Below, piece by piece: positions 44,373 to 56,423 of a stretch of DNA of 64,000 bases. The notes below the pieces were generated by a model. It did no database searches and was not told where the DNA came from. It saw nothing but the letters and a program-made list of their open reading frames with translations. The stretch spans positions 62,001 to 126,000 of the forward strand of contig JADLSH010000231.1 of assembly GCA_016169945.1 (NCBI GenBank). Direction: 5' to 3'. The position numbers were made by a program, and so were the translations under genes. This DNA comes from Trachythela sp. YZ-2020 (Eukaryota > Cnidaria > Anthozoa > Malacalcyonacea > Clavulariidae). Each line of letters begins with the position of its first letter. Positions within the stretch are counted from its first letter, which is position 1.

Positions 44373-46136
44373 ACATATTTATTTTATTTATTTACAATTT
44401 ATTTATTTATTTACAAATATTGTAAAGCGGTAGTCCTTCAGAACATCTAAGATCTGTTTTTCAAGGTGCTGTTTGAACTCATATTTACATATAGCTAGCC
44501 AACTAATAATGATTAAGCCTAAACTATATTCGCACCAGATTATAAAATTATCACACTATTAAAAATATTAAAAAGTATCACATGCAGATGGTATTTAAAT
44601 AAATCTAATTAGTGTTGTCGTTTTCTCTGAGAAACGTTTTGAATTGTCTTAACGACACCTCCCTTGCCTTTGACTTCTTTGGCAAATTATTCCATCATTT
44701 TCCTCCTGAGTAACTAATGCTTTTTTTCAGGAAATTTTTTTTAGGTTTATCAAGTTGAAAATTAATGCCGTTGCTTCTGAGTTCGTATTTTCGTTATTGG
44801 ATAAACTAAACATATTAGCCATATTGTCCGGCGCTTCCTTATTTTTAACATTAAACATGAGTGTGTCTTTCTGATTCTCCCTCCTGTCCTTGAGTGTTTG
44901 CCAATCTAGTTCTTTTGGCAAGTCACTTGATCGTATCTCATATGACCTACTCGTAATTATTCGTGCTGCTCAATTTTCCATTTCTTCATTTTATCGAGCA
45001 AATAGTTGCTACAATTTTCCCAGACCAGACTACAATAGTCAAAGTAAGGGAGAACTAGAGATTTATAGACTGTGATTAAAATTTCTCTTGGGGGAAACTG
45101 TTTAAGTCGCCTTAGCATACCTAATCCGTTTGACACTTTTGTTATTACATTATTAACATGCTCATTCCATAAAAACTGGTCATCGACAACGATCCCTAAA
45201 GTTTTGCTTTGTTTTACACGTTTGATATTTGTATTTCCTAATTTTATTAAAGGATCTTCATCGATGTTATTCAGCTTTTTTCTTGAACCTATTATCATAT
45301 ACTCTGTTTTGTCTTCGTTTAGGGTCAATTATTACTAGTAAGTAATTGATGTACACATTCCAAATTTTTATTAAGATTATGCTCCAATTCGTCAGCCGAC
45401 CTGGCTTTGGTAGTTAAATTAATATCATCAGCAAACATGCTTGCTGAAGCACTATCTGAACATTTTGGCAAATCGTTAATAGAGATTAACCAATCCAATG
45501 CTAACCCGTTAACTCCATAAATTGATAGCCTTTTAATCATAATATCATGATTTACACTGTCAAATGCTTTCTTTAAATAAAAAAATATAACTCCATTCAA
45601 TAGCCCTTTGTCCATATTAATGTACCAATTATTTGTAACCCTAATAGGGATGTTTGTGTTGACTGTTTTTTCCTGAACTCTGCTTGCTGTTTTGTAAGGA
45701 GGTTGTTGTTTTCTAAATATGCAGAGAGTTGCTGAAATATTAATTTTTCGAAAACTTTCGCAATTACTGATAAGACAGATATTGGCCGGTAATTATTACA
45801 GTCATTTTTATTTCCTGTTTTATAAATTGGTGAGACTATTGCAATTTTCATACCGTCCGGAAAAATACCAGTATTGATTGATTTGTTAAAGATTTGGGTC
45901 AGAGAAGTAACGATTTCATCAACCGTATCTTTTATTAATTTCGGAGGAATTCTACCAGTGGATTTCGCTGGTTCAATACTCTTGAGTATTTTTATCATAT
46001 CATACTCATTTACAGTCTTTAATTTAAAATCAGTGCTTTGTGCAGACATATAGCTATCGACCGGTGTTGATGAGTTTGGGATATTTTTAGCTAAGTTAGG
46101 CCCAATTTTCAAAATATGATCACTAAGGGTGATCAC
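44373..46136 (-). mobile_element. Jockey/CR1-type LINE, 5' truncated and frameshifted
   Basis: Four minus-strand frames make one decayed ORF2. 45597-46136 holds the RT palm start (VSPIYKTGNKNDCNNYRPIS and EKLIFQQLSAYLE). 45325-45615 holds KKAFDSVNHDIMIKRL and the catalytic MFADDI, with about 60 residues deleted between WLIS and INDLPKC. 44957-45328 holds the thumb (LNEDKTEYMIIGSRKK, LGIVVDDQFLWNEHV). 44727-44921 holds the tail (LPKELDWQTLKDRRE). The 3' end is an ATTTATTT-type tail near 44373-44415 seen from the plus strand. No ORF1 or AP endonuclease remains. The insertion lies between EGF exons. Confidence 0.9.
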
Positions 46137-46904
46137 TTAGGCCTGCTCTGGGATCTTAACTCGCCGCGAGATAATGCGAGTTAAGGCGAGTTTAGGCGAT
46201 TTAAGAAAAAAAACAACTTTTAGGTAATGCGTTTTAAGGCGTTTTAGGGCGATTTAAGGCGATTTAAGAAAAAATACATGGTAATTAAATATGCAAGTAT
46301 AGTACTTTAAGAAAATACAGTATTAACACATAATTATTAGTGCATAGTAAATGTATTTTGAAAGAGCACCACTCCCCCCCCTCACACCCCCAGGGGGTCT
46401 GGTTAGACTGTCATGTAAACAAGACCCAGTTGAAACTTATTATTAATTAGCTTGTTATTTTGCCGTATTACTAATTTTAAGGTTATACCACCAAATTGCT
46501 GGAATTAATACAATGAAGAACATAAACCAGTATATAATAACATGCTATGCACAATCTGTCTTATTCTGTCTCATATGATTCTGGATTTCTGACATTCATG
46601 ATCACTGATGTTCTCACAATATTCAACAAATCTCATAATTTTTCCAAAAGGAACTTCTGCTGTAATTCTCGCCCTTTTCCATGGCATTTGTCCTCTCGTA
46701 AGGTATACAATAAAGTCAACAAATGTATCTGATCACAAATAAATGACCATAAAAGCAGTTTGATCATTATATTACGTGTTACACGACGTATAATTCATGT
46801 AGGATACGAGTCTGCATATTTTCTTAAAGGACTTTGGCAACGAAAATTTTTATTGGCTTAATAATATACATAAAAATATTACTCGACTGTGATTGGTTGA
46901 TTTC
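46137..46904. other. Non-coding, GGCGATTTAAG repeat
   Basis: Near 46150-46270 the word AGGCGATTTAAG and variants repeat about six times. The rest is A+T-rich. A TTAAAGGACTTTGGCAACGA terminus near 46827 belongs to the family at 5994 and 49440. Confidence 0.5.
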
Positions 46905-47005
46905 AGTGCAATTAATCCCAAACAGCAGTGCAAAAACTGTAACAACAGTGCAATTTTCTGTAACACAGTGCAAAAATCTGTAATACAGTGCAAAAATCTG
47001 TAATC
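46905..47005. repeat. ACAGTGCAAAAATCTGTAAT minisatellite
   Basis: Four to five imperfect 20-bp units. Confidence 0.85.
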
Positions 47006-47303
47006 ACTAAGATCCAATCAAATTTGTGCTCAAAACAAAACAACATGGCCCCCGCTCGCCTAAACTTAATTTGAATTTCGGGACGAAAATGACGACTTAA
47101 AAGTTATTTAAAAGGTGGAAAATTTAGTTTACATGAATTTATAAGAAATCAACATGGTTCAGTTCACTTTCAAATGCTTGGCAATTCATACAGATAATAA
47201 TTGGAGCGAAAACTTTATATCAGTGGACGGTTCACCGAAGGCCCGAAGCTAGTAAGTTGAAAGTATAATTGTCTCGAACATTTTTATGCATATTATTAAT
47301 AAG

Positions 47304-47463
47304 TAATAGCATGGTTTCTCCTGAAATTTGGATATAACATGAACTCCTGAGTTTTTCAAATACCTCAAATAGCACTCGTCCTTCGGACACGTGCTATTTT
47401 GAGGTCTTTGAAAAACTCACTCGTGCATGTTATATCCAAATTGCACTCGAAACCATGCTATTA
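47304..47463. repeat. Hairpin repeat with C(TTCG)G apex
   Basis: Arms beginning TAATAGCATGGTTTC and ending GAAACCATGCTATTA pair over nearly 80 bp each. The centre of symmetry is exactly TTCG at 47382-47385 within GTCCTTCGGAC. Confidence 0.85.
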
Positions 47464-49439
47464 CCTGTACTAATATTTAATCTTACTGGACCACCTAACT
47501 ATGAGAATGTTACTATTTTTTTCTGTAACATTTTTCTTTGCGAGTAGAGTGCAAGTAAAATGTGATAAATTTGCTCATCGGCCGCCATCTTGGATCAAAT
47601 TCTCAAAAAATTATCTTTGGGGTCAATGACCTTTGTGACGTCATAACGTCATTAGATGGGTTCGCTTCAAAACAACATAGGGATCTATATTGCGTGAACG
47701 TTTTGGTAACTAAAAATATGTCGTTTTTGCGCGTTATAATGAACAAAAATTCTCACAACCAGGCTCGGGAACTAAGGAAATGCTACACTATCGGGCAAAG
47801 CCATATTAAGCGTGTGAGAAGGAAAGGAATGGCGAATTTTACAACTTGAGTGGTTTAATTGTGTCACGCGTTTATGAATGATTGGGGTATTATTGAAGCT
47901 ATAGTATTTACTACTATACTATAGTATTTTGTGTCAATTGAAATTTAACGAGAAACGTAAATGGCCATACACTCTGGAAAAGGTTTCAGGAACCATCTGT
48001 TATTGTAGGATACATTCTTTAAACGAAGACACGAGAAGAGATGTTTGAAATGTTATATTAACTCGAGACACCGAGAAAGGTTGAACGAATTGTCAACTTA
48101 ACCAGCGATTTTTGAGCACCTTGACCTTATCTGGAGGCTGGAGCTAAGCTAAAGCCTTGAATGTTACTGAAAAATAAATCTGGTGCAGAATTATTGGATA
48201 CAAGTACTATTCTTTTGAAAACAATCTATATTCAAGTTCTAATTTAATGATTATTAAAGAATAGTTATTCACGCGATTCATATGATTATGAAGTTTTGAG
48301 CTGCTATTGTTTTGACGGGAAATATGAAGCTGTCAATATAGTACATTATTTAGTATATCTAGCTAGTTTATAGAAAAAAGCCAGACTATAGCTATTCTCT
48401 GGCTTAAATTCAGTTTCATATGTGTGGCTAAATAGTTTGGTGAATTATACATGATAACGTACATGATGAAGCTTGTAAAAATATTGCCGAAAATGTGGCG
48501 ATCCCATTACAGTAATTCAGGAACTATAGTTCTTAATTGCGTCAATAAGCAATATCAATTATAGAAGTGAGAACTCTAATATTTTTAGATCTTTTAGTTC
48601 TTTTGTTATACTCTTTTTTACGAAAAGCCAAGACGCGCATTTTTTTCAATTTTGGAGAAATATTGGTCAGGGAATAACTGATCATTAAAATAGAAACTAA
48701 TAATTTAATGCGTTGCCGCACTGAAGACTTGCTATTAACTGACATATCGGTATTCTCTTCGCTTTTCAAAATGACTGTAGTTGTATTAATCTTGTTTGTT
48801 TTAATTTATTTCAATAATCGTGGGTAACTTAAATTTGCACTATGTCAATACAAGCGATGAAGCGATATACTCTACAACAATCAATAATATACCTTGAATA
48901 CGAATACAGCATGCTATTTGGAGTTTGTTTTATGTAATAGCGCTTCTTTATACTACACTGTCCAACTGCATTGGAAGTATAAAAGGAGTAGTTCAAATCT
49001 GAATGATGAACTATCCAAATTTTTAGGCCTTTATTCTTGTGTATTTTGAATGTATATATAATTGCGCAGCTACTTAGGTTTAATAGTTAGTATTAGTATA
49101 GACTACATTAATTGTGACAATTTTATTTACTGCTGTATTTTCAATAATAATTGGAACTGGTAACTGAACGTGCTGATTTTGATTGTTTTGCAATTTGAGC
49201 AATTTTTATGCATTTACCAGCGAGACATTCAGCGGATATAGACAATAATAGCATAACATTGCATAAGGATTTCCTGTTTGATATTCGAATTTATGCGTCT
49301 ATTTCACACGGAATTGGAAGAAATAGTATCAAAAGTAGTGGCACAAACATGTTACACACTTATTAAAACCTTTCTCCCGTCTATTTTGCTGCAACGTTTA
49401 CCGCGTGTGGTAATACACTGTAGAGTTTATATTAGAGAA
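47464..49439. other. Non-coding stretch
   Basis: No exon, RNA or element boundary is supported over about 2 kb. Open frames (for example 47562-47849) lack domains. Confidence 0.35.
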
Positions 49440-49628
49440 ATTGTGTTAACCCATCTAATGACGTCATTTAATGTTTCATGCATAAATTAGCGGACGACTG
49501 TTGAACTTTGTCACAAATTTTCTCAACAACTAAATGCGATGGACAAGGGAAAGTATGAAATTAAGTATTCCGTAGGCATGCTCTATAAATATAAGGAATA
49601 AAAATTTCGTTGCCAATGTCCTTTAAAG
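49440..49628 (+). repeat. Dispersed repeat, inverted relative of 5994-6240
   Basis: Shares TGAACTTTGTCACAAATTTT, AAATTAAGTATTCCGTAGGC and TTGCCAATGTCCTTTAAAG with the 6-kb repeat in opposite orientation. Confidence 0.65.
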
Positions 49629-50237
49629 AACACCACTGTTTATTTTCAAAATATTGATAAATATGCCTTCAAATATGTGGATTTATGGAAAAGATTTGTT
49701 GCAAATTATGTGGTATGACATGCAATTTATTTGTGAAATATGACTGTTTGGAGATCTCCCAAATCAAGGAGAGTTTTTACCTGAAAGGTACAAAAAATAG
49801 ATGTATTTTGTATATTTTTACCATATACAAACAACATAAATTTGTATATATTATATGAAAATATATTATATATAATACATTATATTACATTTTAGAATAT
49901 ATTATGCATTTGTTACTTTAAAAATCATCCACAATAGTCCACTTTTATAACATTTATATTATAATGTGTCATAAGTGTCCATTTGCAATAAATTCAGGCA
50001 AAAAAATACCATATAGCACCATGTAAGATTCTGGACACCGACGCCCTGTTTGACAGATGTCGTGAAAGGGCTGCACGACTTTGAATTTAAAAAAAAAAAA
50101 TTTACACTTATAGCCGCACTAAGGTCACTAAAAGTCACTAAAGCTCAGACATATCGGTTCACTTCCCCAGGAATGACAGATATAAATTTATAGGGGTGCG
50201 CTGATTGTGCGCACTCCCGGTACGAATAGGGTTAATC
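49629..50237. other. Non-coding stretch
   Basis: A+T-rich DNA with no supported feature. Confidence 0.35.
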
Positions 50238-50266
50238 TATCTATCTATCTACTATCTAATATCCCC
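50238..50266. repeat. (CTAT)n microsatellite
   Basis: CTATCTATCTATCTA run of about seven units with one slip. Confidence 0.9.
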
Positions 50267-50384
50267 ATCACTTATTGTCTTATCTAACATTGTTTCATTC
50301 ACACTAATTATGTCGTATTGTTTATTATTTTTTATCTATGAAAATAAAGCAATCTGATTAGCTAGCGTGCGTTTCAGAGCGGTC

Positions 50385-50475
50385 CGGATTTTTGCATCCG
50401 GCCCGCTCTGAAACTCATCCGGCCCGCTCTGAAATTCATCCGGCCCGCTCTGAAACTCATCCGGCCCGCTCTGGA
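50385..50475. repeat. CATCCGGCCCGCTCTGAAACT minisatellite
   Basis: Four 22-bp units that differ at one or two positions, strikingly G+C-rich for this window. Confidence 0.9.
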
Positions 50476-51331
50476 TTACGCGACAAAGCGCAGGAGTGAA
50501 ACAATTTTTAGATTAAAAAATCTACCCAAAAAGTTCAAAAAGCTAGCCTAACGATAGTTAGAGTACAAAAATGAATTGCATCAACTCTAAAGGCTTCATA
50601 CTAAGCACGATGCGTCGAGAAAACTAATCACATTTGTTTTAAATGCTCGTGTATTAAAACTAATACATTTGTTTTATTGCTCATGTATTTCAGTATTTGG
50701 CCACATTAAAGTTTAAAAAATACAGTTTAAACAGATATCATAGAAAAAAAACCTTTTCTCCATAAATAAAACTTAAAATATGGACCAACTGTAGTGAAAA
50801 CATGATATTTCTGCCCATTTGTTAAAGTACTTTTCGTATACATATTGTAAACAAAAAAAAATTAAAGCCGTGGCCCTTGGCAAACAAAGTAGAGGCTATA
50901 TGTTTTTACCGTGAAAAGACCAGAAAAAAATTACAGCATACCTTGTTCATTGTCCAGTTTTAGTAGAAAGCGTTGATCGAAGTCAAAACACATGCATTCA
51001 CTGCATGATTCACTCTATGAGTTTTTTATGGCCAAAGCAAGTAAACACGAAGATATCCTTGTCGAAGAAACACGGAATACCAGAAAACCAGGCCACCTTT
51101 CATTCCTATGCATTTCTACTGCCATATTTAAAATATCGTGTACATTTTTACAGAAACTATGGTTTTTTTGTGAGTTTCTTGGCAGTTTTCTTGAGTTTTC
51201 GTCTTCGTGTTTTCTTTTAACGTTCAAGTTTTGTCAGCCTCGCTTTGAATTCACAATTGCACTGATCTCAAATTATTTCGCTACACTGGAATTTTCAATT
51301 TTAATAAATTTTTAAATTTTACCTATGTTAA
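50476..51331. other. Non-coding stretch
   Basis: Overlapping open frames on both strands at 50992-51315 lack domains and are not supported as genes. Confidence 0.35.
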
Positions 51332-51496
51332 AAAATAAACACGTTATTTACCGGCAGCGTCGGTCCGGGATGAGAAAAACTGTGCCCTCGGTCTTGAAAA
51401 CGTCCCTCGCCCTTCGGGCTCGGGCTGTTTTCAAGACCTCGGGCACAGTTTTTCTCATACGGACCTCGCAACCGGTAAATAGCATATATTTATTTT
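51332..51496. repeat. Hairpin repeat with C(TTCG)G apex, unit 1
   Basis: Left arm AAATAAACACGTTATTTACC ... GTCCGGGATGAGAAAAAC pairs with right arm GTTTTTCTCATACGGACCTC ... CCGGTAAATAG. The apex is GCCCTTCGGGC with TTCG at 51413-51416. Its outer sequence is shared with the second hairpin 300 bp downstream. Confidence 0.85.
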
Positions 51497-51633
51497 TTTT
51501 GAGGTCCGTAACTCAGGTCCGTAACTAAAATAGAGCCTTTTGATTGGCTGAGTACGAGGTCCGTATCACACCAGTACGGACCTCTCGCAACTTTTCGCGC
51601 CAAAACAAACAAAGGAGTGAAGAAATAAACACG

Positions 51634-51769
51634 AAAAAATAAACACGTTATTTACCGTTCTGGTCGGTCCGTACTGGAAAAATATTTTCCTCGACCTTCG
51701 GTCTCGCCGCTTCTGAAATATTTTTCCAGTACGGACCTCCCAGCCGGTAAATAACATATATTTATTTAA
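51634..51769. repeat. Hairpin repeat with C(TTCG)G apex, unit 2
   Basis: Same outer words as unit 1 (AAATAAACACGTTATTTACC and CCGGTAAATAACATATATTT) but a different inner arm (GTCCGTACTGGAAAAATATT). TTCG lies at 51697-51700 inside GACCTTCGGTC. Confidence 0.85.
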
Positions 51770-52746
51770 TTGTATTCGAAATTCATTAATATATTTTAAA
51801 TCCTCTGTCTTTCTTATGTGCGTGTTGTTGCTCGATCTATATCTTGTATTTTCACAACGATCGGGTGTTTGTGTGCATTTTTTCGCTTGTTGAAATTGAT
51901 AAACTCATGGCCCCCAAGCACAATGTTTTTAAAGAGATTTTAAAATGTTTTGGTGCGAAGTAAAAGCGACCCAAACAAGTTTTTCAACCCCTTTGTGAAA
52001 AAACGCGAACAAGAAAGCATTTCGCCTGTGCCGTTGTATATTTATTCTGCATCATTTGTTGTGTTCGGTTAGTTTCCTGTCAATATAAAGAAGTAGGTTT
52101 TTAGTGTTAAAGACTTAAGCTGTAAATATTTTAAATTCATAGCTATAACTTACGTAAAAATAATTTTAATAGACTAGTTTTCAAATTCTTAAACTTTTCT
52201 AATTTAGTAAGTTTACATATTTCATAGGCAGTATAATACAGTTAAATTTAATAGTAGATTTATTAATCCTTAGGCAGGCCCTAAGTATTAAATTTGTAAA
52301 TAGTAAATGAGTGAAGAGTGGAGAAGTTCTCTGGAAAGCCCAAACCGGGTGGATAGTGATGGTCGATACATTGCGGCTGGAAAAAACACGAAAGATAGAA
52401 AAGGTGAAAATTGCCTAAAGTTTCGTTGAATAGTTGGTAACAAGCATTAATGATTGTGATTATTGTGTAGATAAAGTAATGATTTATTTAATGCACAATT
52501 TCATTGTTTTCAATAGGTTATTATTTTAAGGAACGGCTTTCTGAAATGAACGTTACGTCATTTATTATTGTTCATTAAATGGGACAGGAGGTCATTATCT
52601 TAAATAAGACCTCCTGTTCCATTTGGATAATGGATAATGGATAATGGATAATGTTTAATTACACATTTTTCGCATATAAAATATATTACAATGTTTTTAC
52701 ATTAAAATACTTTAATACCATAAGATATTATAATATCTATTTACAA
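51770..52746. other. Non-coding stretch
   Basis: No supported feature, apart from a GGATAAT run near 52625-52652 and inverted GGACAGGAGGTC / GACCTCCTGTTCC words near 52585-52620. Confidence 0.4.
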
Positions 52747-52903
52747 AGTTAAAATTTAGAAGTCAGGTTTCATTAGGGACCGCTTTCTGTTTGATATAGC
52801 AATTGTATTCGGAGAAAAACTGTTTTTAAAACGATCAGTTCGACATTTGTAATTCGACAAATTGTTTGATGGTCTAATAAAATAATTATGTTCGCTCGAT
52901 CTA

Positions 52904-53941
52904 CCGTGTCCCAAAAAAAACTGGACAGTGTTTGATTTCATGTAACTTAAAAACTATAAAAGGTATTCTAGTAAAATAAAGACCATTCTATTCAGAAAGG
53001 GCTAACTTAGATTTTAATATAGAACACTTGAATTTACATGCAATATTGACTGCGCTATTGATGTTTGACCGTTGAACTACCATTTTTGAAAATGCGAAAA
53101 ATTAGCATAAAACAACCTTATAATTACCGATGTAGTTATACTTGTTAAATAATAAATATTTTTGTTCTGGTAAAAGGAATGCATGAACAACAAGTTTGTT
53201 TACAATTTATTCGTTAGGAAAAGCATGTCCTCCAACATTAATGCACCGTCTTGCCCGAGAAACCATGCCATCGAAGGAATTTTGGATTACTTGCTGATCC
53301 AAGTTTTTCCTAGCCCCTTCACGCAGTTGTCTTAGGTTTGTTGACTGCTGCTCATGTGGCACGTTCCAAATTTTTTGTTTCAAATAGCCCCAGAGAAAAA
53401 TGTCGCAAATTGCCAGATCAGGAGAGCAAAGGGGCCAGGGCCAATCGCTGCGTTTGCCCATTATCCTGCCGGGAAACTGTCCACGAAGATATCGCATCGT
53501 TGCGTTGCTTGTATGGCAGGGAGTTCCGTCTTGTTGCCACCACATAACATGCCTATCGATGTTATTGTCTCTAAAATCTCTCTGAATAACATTATACCGA
53601 ATTACTCGCATATATTCTTTGCTGTCGACATTTCTTTGGGAAAAATTCGGACCCAGGACAACACCTATTCTTGTCAAACCAACCCATACCATCAATGGCA
53701 ATGTTTCAAATTAGTTTAATTAGCCAATTTTTACCGGGTTTTCACCAATTCCTAAAACGCATTCCAAATTCAAACAGTTGTATCTCGCTCAATATTGCAT
53801 GTAAATTCAAGTGTTATTTATCAAAATCTAAGTTAGCCCTTTCTGAATAGAATGGCCTTTAATTTATATCAGTGCAATACCTTTTATAGTTTTTACGTTA
53901 CATGAAATAAAACACTGTCCAGTTTTTTTTGGGACACCCGG
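52904..53941 (-). mobile_element. Tc1/mariner-superfamily transposon, TA-flanked
   Basis: The ends CCGTGTCCCAAAAAAAACTGG and its inverted counterpart (CCAGTTTTTTTTGGGACACCCGG) are flanked by TA at 52902-52903 and 53942-53943. Inverted similarity extends about 150 bp inward (CCATTCTATTCAGAAAGGGC). A TA target is diagnostic for this superfamily. The element is 1,038 bp and contains a truncated transposase. Confidence 0.9.
53207..53701 (-). pseudogene. Tc1/mariner-type DDE transposase, N-terminally deleted
   Basis: The 164-residue frame has WWQQDGTPCHTS (second catalytic Asp) and LCSPDLAICDIFLWGYLKQK (third acidic position). Intact relatives are around 340 residues with an N-terminal helix-turn-helix region and a first catalytic Asp, both absent here. 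The element is therefore probably nonautonomous, although the surviving frame has no stop. Confidence 0.85.
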
Positions 53942-54545
53942 TAGTCTGGGTCACATGTTGCACAAGTGGCCGCCTCTGATTATCTTCGTAAGTGTCTTCA
54001 AACACAGTTCTTCGCCCCTAGCGTCCAACCTGGGGCAATCGGCCGACAGCAATGCTTCTTCATAGGTTTGTTCAGGGTAGATAATGCGCATAGCTCGCTT
54101 TTGAATTTTTTCTAGCTTGTCAGACAAATAGTATGGGATAGAGTTATGCCATACCACGCAAGAATATTCTAAAATTGAGCGTATTAACGCAATGTACACA
54201 TGCAGGAAGGTCAGCAGGAGGAGCACCGCTTCGGCGCAATACTCGAAGGATGTGCAATCGCTTGGACGCCTTCGAGACTGTTTCAAGAATATGTTCATCC
54301 CATTTGAGGTTATTTTGGATCGTTAGTCCTAGTACTTTATGTGACCGTACTGTCTCTAGCGGGTGTCCATCGATTATCAGAGGCAGTAACTGGGGGATTT
54401 CTCCAAGGAAACTGACATGAAGCTCTTTACATTTTTTAACATTAAGCTTCATCCAATTATCGGAAGCCCATACTTGGACTGAGTTAAGAGTTGATTGAGT
54501 GGTAGAGATACCATTTCTGCTTAGCTTCTCGCAGGTTGAAACGAG

Positions 54546-54907
54546 GATGGATCCAGCTTGATATGGTAGGGGGAAGTTGGTACTAAGCGGGCGCTAGTCA
54601 TGAAGCCCGGCGCGACTGTCGACCGAGGCATGGTGCTTCATCACTCAGGACCATCGGCAGGGCCAAGGGGCGGAGCATGTCGGAAATTTTTTTTAAATAC
54701 AGTTACCTGTATTTAGATGGTCAGAGCGGCCTGCAAACGCCCGATATTTATTTTCTGTTTGATAATTACCCTGCCAAATCCAAAATTGGGATTTGATACA
54801 AAAATATGCACCCCTCTTCTTGCTTCCCGTGTGACCAAAGATAGTGGGAAGGTGAAAATCCATGCGTGTGCTTAACAGATACAGAAATAAAAATCTCCGA
54901 GTTTTAC
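54546..54907. other. Non-coding stretch
   Basis: No supported feature. A plus-strand CATCATCGGCAGGG-like segment near 54645 is not recognisable as coding. Confidence 0.35.
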
Positions 54908-55046
54908 CGGTACAGTTTTTTCCATTTCCTTCAAATCCAGTTACAAAGGTATGAACCAATAGTGTTTGTGCAGTTTGCATTGAAACCGCATGGAGCTTTC
55001 GCACACGCATTTCGCGCACATATTTTTGAATGAGGTCGAGCAATAT
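54908..55046 (-). pseudogene. EGF-like exon with internal deletion
   Basis: After an AATCCAG acceptor the minus strand reads DIARPHSKICARNAC, then KAPCGFNANCTNTIGSYLC. It then shifts frame and resumes as TGFEGNGKNCTG, ending at a GTAAAA donor. A deletion between the fourth and sixth cysteines removes C5 and shifts the frame. It is of a third EGF subtype, located 1.4 kb downstream (gene orientation) of the tandem array. Confidence 0.7.
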
Positions 55047-56423
55047 CTGGATTTGTATCCATTGGTTGTTTAATTTTTGATTCATGCATTATATTTTCTT
55101 ATATTGAACTTTCTATGTTCAATCATTCGAATATATGTAATAATACAATGGAAAACTAGCGCAGAAATCATTTACAACAAACAACAGACAGAACTTCTTA
55201 CAGGTAATTAATTGGGCTTGATCCAGAACATAAATTTAGCAGATTGAGAAACTCGTAAAATACCCGGCAATATTATATAAGATATAAATAATTATCACCC
55301 GTATCGTGCGGTATTGATGTGTATAATAGTGATGCATGTGGCAAAACGCACTGTGCACGTGCAGATTCTTTCGTGAGGCATGAGGGGGATTGCCAGCTCC
55401 CAGTATTTTTTGAACAGTATCCGCATTAGAATTGCATCGTTTTCTAGATAACGGTTTTCGTTACCATTATTGCACTCGTCCTTCCTGTTGTATAAATGGC
55501 GTCTTAAAATCCAAAAATCATCGCAAGTACAGGAAAACTTTCGCCGTTCAATACGAATATTATCTTCGCCAAGAAAAATTAAGACACATCGTGTTTCTAC
55601 CGATTAATTCAGCACTATGCGTTATACTAGCACTTTATAAGATTATTTAACACTTACCAGCTACAAGAATCATTCGTGTTGCTCCACATGCAATTGAAAT
55701 CGTACTAACTACTGTATCCGTCGATTTATCAACTTTATAACTTGTTATGTTATTGAATCAAGGATATAAAAATATTCATTCCCCTCTGCAATATCAATAG
55801 TGTTATTGCTTCCTGTTCGACCCTGTAATTAATTACAGTATCTGAAGTGTATTTCAGAGCGCTATACAAATTGATAAAGTTGCTTTTTTTCATTATTTTA
55901 ATGATTGAAAAGAGCATTTTCTAAAGTTTTCAAACTTTTCTATTGAACGAGTGTGTTTTACAACGAAAGACAAGGAAAATCCTCTCGGTTCCTTTTAACC
56001 AACAATAGATGGAATTTATCTTGTTTTCAAATAATCGATCACTCTATTATTTTAGTTGCCCCCTTGCCCTGCCGGGCGAGGATTAAAATCTCCCCAACTT
56101 AATACACGGGCGAAAGAACTAGGTATAAAGAGAAGCCAGAGAAGTGCATGACTTGTATGTTTCTTTGTCACTTTGTTTGTGGCCAGAGTATTTGGCCGGG
56201 ATTCCTGTGGAACGAACGTGACCTGCGTGGACATTCATGGGAATGATACGGAGGGGAAAACACTGGCGGGAAAATGGCAGGAATTGTCAGTAATATCTAT
56301 GTTGGTAACCAAATTATTATCTCTACATTTACATCTAAATGAAAGTTGGATAAAGTTCAGAATTGCTTATGACTGGCCTTGCCCTAGTTCTAATTCCTAT
56401 AATAACATTTGTTTTCTTCCTAC
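55047..56423. other. Downstream flank of EGF array, no exon supported
   Basis: If the gene continues toward lower coordinates, this is intron. No transmembrane segment, stop-bearing terminal exon or polyadenylation site can be assigned confidently. Confidence 0.4.

Larger units (their letters stand above)
52747..54545 (-). mobile_element. Older LINE fragment split by a DNA transposon
   Basis: Minus-strand pieces 54144-54452 (MKLNVKKCKELHVSFLG, HKVLGLTIQNNLKWDEHI), 53951-54298 (RSILEYSCVVWHNSIPYYLS, EKIQKRAMRIIYP) and 52756-52903 (SEHNYFIRPSNNL, RFKNSFSPNTI) form the C-terminal half of a non-LTR reverse transcriptase. The element at 52904-53941 interrupts it. Catalytic palm motifs are missing and frames are broken. 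Confidence 0.85.

Noticed and set aside
51005..51315. Overlapping open frames on both strands
   Set aside because: No domain, no splice context and ordinary composition; likely chance.
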